From Oscarella lobularis (Eukaryota > Porifera > Homoscleromorpha > Homosclerophorida > Oscarellidae), in contig NC_089179.1 in assembly GCF_947507565.1 (NCBI RefSeq), positions 3,303,747 to 3,367,746 of the forward strand: DNA of 64,000 nucleotides, given 5' to 3'. Shown here piece by piece: positions 59,580-64,000 of the stretch (within the stretch, counting starts at the first letter, position 1; every line of letters starts with the position of its first letter). The notes under the pieces are model-generated. The model was not told the origin of the DNA, did not search any database, and worked only from the letters and a program-made list of their open reading frames with translations. The position numbers and the translations under genes are program-made.

Positions 59580-61470
59580 GCCAAGAGCGCCACCTAAGAT
59601 TGGCCCGTTTAGTGGTCATTCGTTCGAAGACGACGTATACACATACTTATTTTCAAAGACCCGAGAAACGTGAGTGCACCGGGTTCGTTGGCTGGAAGTT
59701 GCGCGCAGTGGTCGCAGCGACGGTTGGAAGTCCGGTTGGAATGCGTTTGATTCACGTAATTGAAGTCCCGGAGAAGCTAGGTGAGGCAAAAAAAATCGAG
59801 ACCCCGTTTTCAATCTTTCTACTGCCCCTTCTCGTTTCGTACCTAAGAAAGATGAAGTACAGCGTAGAAGAAATAAATGAAAAAACTGATTTCTTATAAA
59901 CTGTCCCTGGATGTGTAAGGTACCGGAACTGCTCCTCCCCTCGATCCCGCCCTTTGGCTGCCGTACCGCCTGCATCCTGCGTAGCTCTGGTGATATGACC
60001 GCGATGACTTCCAACTCGACGCTCAATTTCCAAATGCGCCTCGCGTTTGGCACCTATGAGAGACCAGAAGTCTTTACAATTACTATTTGGCTTGACGTCG
60101 TGTTCAAACATAGACGCGTTAGCTAGGGAAATTGACATATATCCAACCATGTTGTACGCTTCTTGGCTGGAAGATAAGGGGGAGGTGCCCTTATTGGTCC
60201 CATAATTCATGATGTTCTCATGAGTGCTAGAGACCGAGCTCCGCGGTGTTTTTTTCCGCGAAATATCATCGGGGATAGGGTACAGCCACATAAAGTTTCA
60301 AAAGAATTAAAATTCTTCTCTGTTTCATTCCTACATTTTTTCTCCTGAGTGGAGTTGTTGGCAATTCGCCTACGTCAGCTCAGGTAGCCTTTTCATTGTA
60401 CAGTAATACTAATCTGTCTCTCCTATAATGATGGAAAAGAATATCAACCACCGCAAAACTGATTAAACTCGAGCTTACTGTGGCAATATCATTTTGCTCG
60501 TTATGACGTCATTGTTTCGATCGACTGAAAGACGCAGTAGATGAAACAGCTTTTAAGCAAGAGCAACATTTGCTGCTCATGGGTTGAAGGCATATCTATG
60601 GTGAAGGCCAGTGAGGGTCTTACTAGATAGAAGAGTCCGCGGCCTCGCCTTATTCAAACGTCTTGCGCAGGAGTCCAAAAAGAGACGAAATCTGGTCGGA
60701 GAGAAGAGATGTTCAACAGTCGTCGTTCTAAAGTCAAATGGCCGGGGTCGTTCGTTTCTGAAGACTCAAATAATTAAGCGAGAGAGAGACTTCAGGGCGG
60801 AAGTCTTGGCGGTGCATTGAAACCACAAAAGACTCCGAGAATGAGATTCCAGAAAAGGTATAACTTGATTAGTGATCGCAATAACGAGATTCTCGCTAAT
60901 GACCCGCGTTCGTTCTGGGGACTCAGGGAAGCGTTCATTATAAACGAGACTGCATTATTAAATAAACGGTTCAGAAATTTGGGCTGGTGAGTGCCCACTG
61001 GGGGCCGCCCACTGGGGGGAAGGGATCGCGCAGGAGAACCCCGAAGGCTCGACGTGGCCACTACCGACGACTGTTGGGACCTTGAGAGGTTCGACGACAA
61101 TTGGATTTGTCCAGGGCAAAGTAAGGCTTTGCGCGAGAAACGGCGTTTTTTCAGACGTTCGATATTTTGTGAGTCCCGTATGCGAGAGTATCTTATTCTC
61201 GCACGTGTACGAATAGGCGCTTGTGAACTCTTGTAAACAGCGTTTTTGGCGAGTAAATTTTTTCATAGAGGTTCCCGGAAATAGGGCTTCGGGGGCCCCC
61301 CGAAAACTCCGCTACCTTTGCTTATACGTTAGAGGCTGCCTTAGATTGACGAACAACCGATCCGATCACTGACGACACAAATAGGCCCTCGTGAAACAGC
61401 ATTTGCGGGCGAGCAAATTTCGTCATGGTCAGATGTGATTGGTGTCCCGGAAATAGGCGGCCCTGATACG
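59580..61470. repeat. 3'-flank segmental repeat of the lectin-RTK array, copy 2
   Basis: Partner of 47640-49400, in the same order and orientation, 3' of the RTK remnant at 61846-63198. An extra roughly 200-bp stretch (60940-61190, GC-rich, with TGCCCACTGGGGG-type words) is inserted. The block containing AATAGGCGCTTGT ... GGCGAGTAAAT occurs twice within this copy (about 61210 and 61380). No gene was seen here. Confidence 0.78.
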
Positions 61471-61845
61471 GACAAAACTGAACTCTTAATTCGCAAGAAG
61501 TGACGCCGATTCTTCAGAAATCGAGCTGACAGTTTTGTTTATTAGAATCGTCTTTCTCAGAATCTCTCTCGCGAAGGTCGTGCGAGGGCCCTTCCTTAGC
61601 GGGCTCCTTAGCGTATCTACGGTTTGAAGTGAAATATAATCGCGCATGCGGCCTGCTGACGGTCGAGCGTCCTCAAGTGAGTCCTACACAAGCTGAAGTC
61701 TTTATAGATCAGGATCTTGACGATTAAATTAATAATCATTGATGATTCTTTCTATGTGGTGAACACATCACGGACACAATGACCTAAGTTAGTCTAAAGC
61801 ATCACATCAAGCAGCAGTCACCGTGACAATACACAGTACCGCGGT

Positions 61846-63198
61846 TTACACAGTAGTTTCTCTGGTTATTATGGAGCCGCAACCCACATACCTACGGCCG
61901 CCAACGGTGGGTGTCGGGCCACTGACGGAGTCGACTTCAGAAGGCTCTCCGTCGCTTCCGGATGCTTCAGATCCCGATTCCGTCGTTCCCACGCCCCGAA
62001 AAGGATACAAAGAAGCGTTATCTAGATCGACGTATTTGTTTGAGTTTTCTGCTTCGAGAAGCTTTCCCAGCTTCCCGGAGAGAACACCGAAAGCTGGACG
62101 CTCTTCAGGATCAGTGGCCCAACATTCAGACATCAGTTTGTACCTGAGAGAAAAACGATAAAAATCGCTAATTATTCACAACGCAAAGAACTCACAGTTC
62201 TTCGGAACAGTTTTCAGGGCCAAAAAAACCTTCGCCTATCTTCTCCAGAAGCGTCACGTCGCAGCGATTGATTCCCATTCATCGGGTCTCTTGCAGGTTC
62301 GGGATTCGGCAGCAGGCGAACTCAAATTCACGGAACGACATTTGCCACGATAGCAAACGCAGACAACCACAGCAATTAAGATGAGAACGAGGAGGACAAT
62401 GAACGAGCCGACCACAAGCAAAACAGGAAAAAGATTCGCATTACTTGTAGTAATGTTGCCACTATACCGTCATTCTTGCAAGTCATTTCTGTCATTCCTG
62501 CCATTACCATCATTACCAATCACTTGAACCTCAGCGAGACTCAGAACGCCCTTTCCAAGGAGGTGAACGCGAACGAATCTGACATTATCGACTGTCTTCG
62601 AAAATGTGTATATTTGGCTATTTGTGCCACCGGAAAAATTTTTCGTAGCCAGCGTTGCTCTGGTCGAGTTTCGCAGCGTGACGTTGAAATTGGCGAGACG
62701 ATCCCTGCAGCAGTCAACGCGATTGAACACGTGAACCCGGTGGACGGTTCTTGAGCCTTGGAGATCGACCTGCCACCAGGCTTGCTGGTCCTCGTTCTTG
62801 TGCGTGACTGAGCACCAAGAGAAGACGCCTTCGTTTTTTCCGTCCGTCGCTTTTGAAGCGGTGGGGTTGCACGAGTGAGAAAAGGTAGAGCTCTGCGAAG
62901 AAGCTCCATAAACTGCCAAATTGGGGTAATATCCCGACGAGTCTAAAAGAACACCGTGATTTGTTGACTGATAATAAAGCGAAACATTTGAGTTTGAGTT
63001 TGCAACGTCCCCCTGCGACTCGTACGATCGCTCAACAGGTGCCGGATTGCTTTGAACTGCTAAATAAATGGTCATTACCTCTCGCGAAATTTCCTCCGAA
63101 CGCAAGCGCGGAAAAAAAGAGCAGTAGCACCCAAGACGGCCGTCATGAGGAATGTCATAGCAAAATTCGCCTCGTTTGGCTTTGTGTACGCGTGGCAA
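61846..63198 (-). pseudogene. RTK array copy with fucolectin-type domain and deleted kinase
   Basis: The ectodomain (62530-62960 region) has the F5/8-type, eel-fucolectin-like (FTP) signature: NLAVYGASSQSSTF, ASKATDGKNEG, WWQVDLQGSRTVHRVHVFNR and a C-terminal VRVHLLG ... LAEVQV. A transmembrane segment (62345-62420) closely matches the large RTK, as does the juxtamembrane KRPDEWE. After the G-loop (GEGFFG) the sequence jumps straight to PENCSEEL of the last kinase lobe, so about 240 residues, including the ATP lysine, HRD and DFG, are absent. One base is also missing in the juxtamembrane (GGGAATC against GGGAAATC), so the frame stops just after the membrane. The tail exon (61846-62143) is still open (YVDLDNASLYPF). 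It is either a pseudogene or a kinase-less membrane lectin. N-terminal exons are unclear; the frame start at 63198 is not a proven start. Confidence 0.7.
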
Positions 63199-64000
63199 AC
63201 GAGCCCATCCACTCTACCTTTATATACTGCGTGTGGCGTCAAGCGCGATGATTCAGTTGTCTTCTGCGTTTGCCAGATACAAAAATAGATCTAACGCTGT
63301 TTAAACAGGCGACCATGGTGGCGATGTACCTATACGGCTTCATTTGCCCGCCGCCTTTAATTATATTTCAGGCTCCTATTTATCTCTGACCAGACTAAGC
63401 GTTTGATTTGGAAGCGAATCTTTGCGCAAGACTGCGAAACAACGGCGACAAGAACGACATGAGACGGCGGCGACCTATCCTCCTAAAGCCGCCGGAATTC
63501 GGAAACGAAACGTCTATGAAAGATAAACCAGGAACTCCCCCTTGGAAGTGATACGTGGGCGGCTACTGTAACAAGAACAGGAAAAGTGAGTCAGCCCAGC
63601 CGTATCCGTCTGCACGAGATCCAGTGACCATACGTAGTTCTTGTGACCGCGATGACTTCCAACTCGACAACACAACGCCACTCAATTTCGAAATGCGTTT
63701 CGCGTTTGGCATCTAGAGAGACGAGAACAAGACAATAGGGCTTGACGTCATGTTCAAAACTGATTGCGAGTTAGTTAGGGAAACGGACATTGAACCATGC
63801 TCAAGTAGCCGATTTCATTGCAATTTTATCCACCGATTCTCTCTAGGGGTTTAGGGAAGCGAGGGTGCCAAAGGAGACACGTACCAGAGCACAAAACTGA
63901 TTCGAGCACGTTTCTTCTCAGAAGAAAGGTACAGTATAACTTGATTAGTGATCGCAATGACGAGATTCCCGCTAATGTGGGGACTCAGGGAAGCGTTCAT
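63199..64000. repeat. Start of a third 3'-flank repeat
   Basis: 63400-63480 resembles the leader region at 59440-59560. 63590-64000 repeats parts of 59985-60130 and 60840-60945 (GACTTCCAACTCGAC; TATAACTTGATTAGTGATCG; GGGGACTCAGGGAAGCGTTC). In the array this flank lies 3' of an RTK gene, so another RTK copy is expected just beyond the right edge. Confidence 0.65.

Overview
The window reads as nuclear DNA of an animal with a compact genome. Introns are short (mostly 40-150 bp, GT-AG), and the genes encode metazoan-type modules: cytochromes P450, a BTB-Kelch protein, ANK-Roc-COR-Death proteins, and receptor tyrosine kinases (RTKs) with fibronectin III, C-type lectin, SRCR and EGF ectodomains. 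Such RTK ectodomains together with tiny introns fit a sponge, perhaps a homoscleromorph. That placement is an inference from gene style; no marker gene is present. I saw no retrovirus-like or LTR-type coding sequence.

Layout. (1) 1-20.4 kb: a tandem array of six P450 genes, all on the minus strand, each with three exons and identical exon lengths (212, 802 and 414 bp). Copies 1 and 5 form one subfamily (A); copies 2, 3, 4 and 6 form another (B). Copy 4 is broken, and copy 5 looks like an A gene pasted between B flanks. A GNAT acetyltransferase sits head-to-head with copy 1. The array carries three DNA-transposon insertions: a 667-bp TTAA-flanked MITE, a 4.25-kb TTAA-flanked element with a Mutator/Kolobok-like transposase plus a second spliced antisense gene, and a 267-bp hAT-type MITE. 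(2) 20.8-24.7 kb: a BTB-BACK-Kelch gene (minus) and a major-facilitator transporter (plus), divergently arranged. (3) 24.7-30.6 kb: gene-poor, with a long-inverted-repeat element holding a tRNA-like SINE and a degenerate tandem repeat. (4) 30.4-47 kb: a tandem duplication of about 7.3 kb, each unit holding an ANK-Roc-COR-Death gene downstream of an RTK. The distal RTK (43.1-47.0 kb) is intact with FN3 and laminin-EGF domains. The proximal RTK was cut at its transmembrane segment by the duplication junction and is now a pseudogene. (5) 47-64 kb: a second RTK family. One very large gene (49.8-58.7 kb) has two tandem C-type-lectin/SRCR modules, about six EGF repeats and a split kinase domain. A second, diverged copy (61.8-63.2 kb) has a fucolectin-type ectodomain and has lost almost its whole kinase domain. 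Their 3' flanks are repeated at 47.6-49.4, 59.6-61.5 and 63.6-64.0 kb, so the RTK array probably continues beyond the window.

Working together: three classes of environmental-response genes lie side by side and are expanding by tandem duplication: xenobiotic/sterol-type oxidation (P450), cell-surface lectin/SRCR recognition coupled to tyrosine kinases, and intracellular Roc-COR-Death signalling. The RTK and ROCO genes form a co-oriented pair that was duplicated as a unit, which suggests, but does not prove, a functional link.
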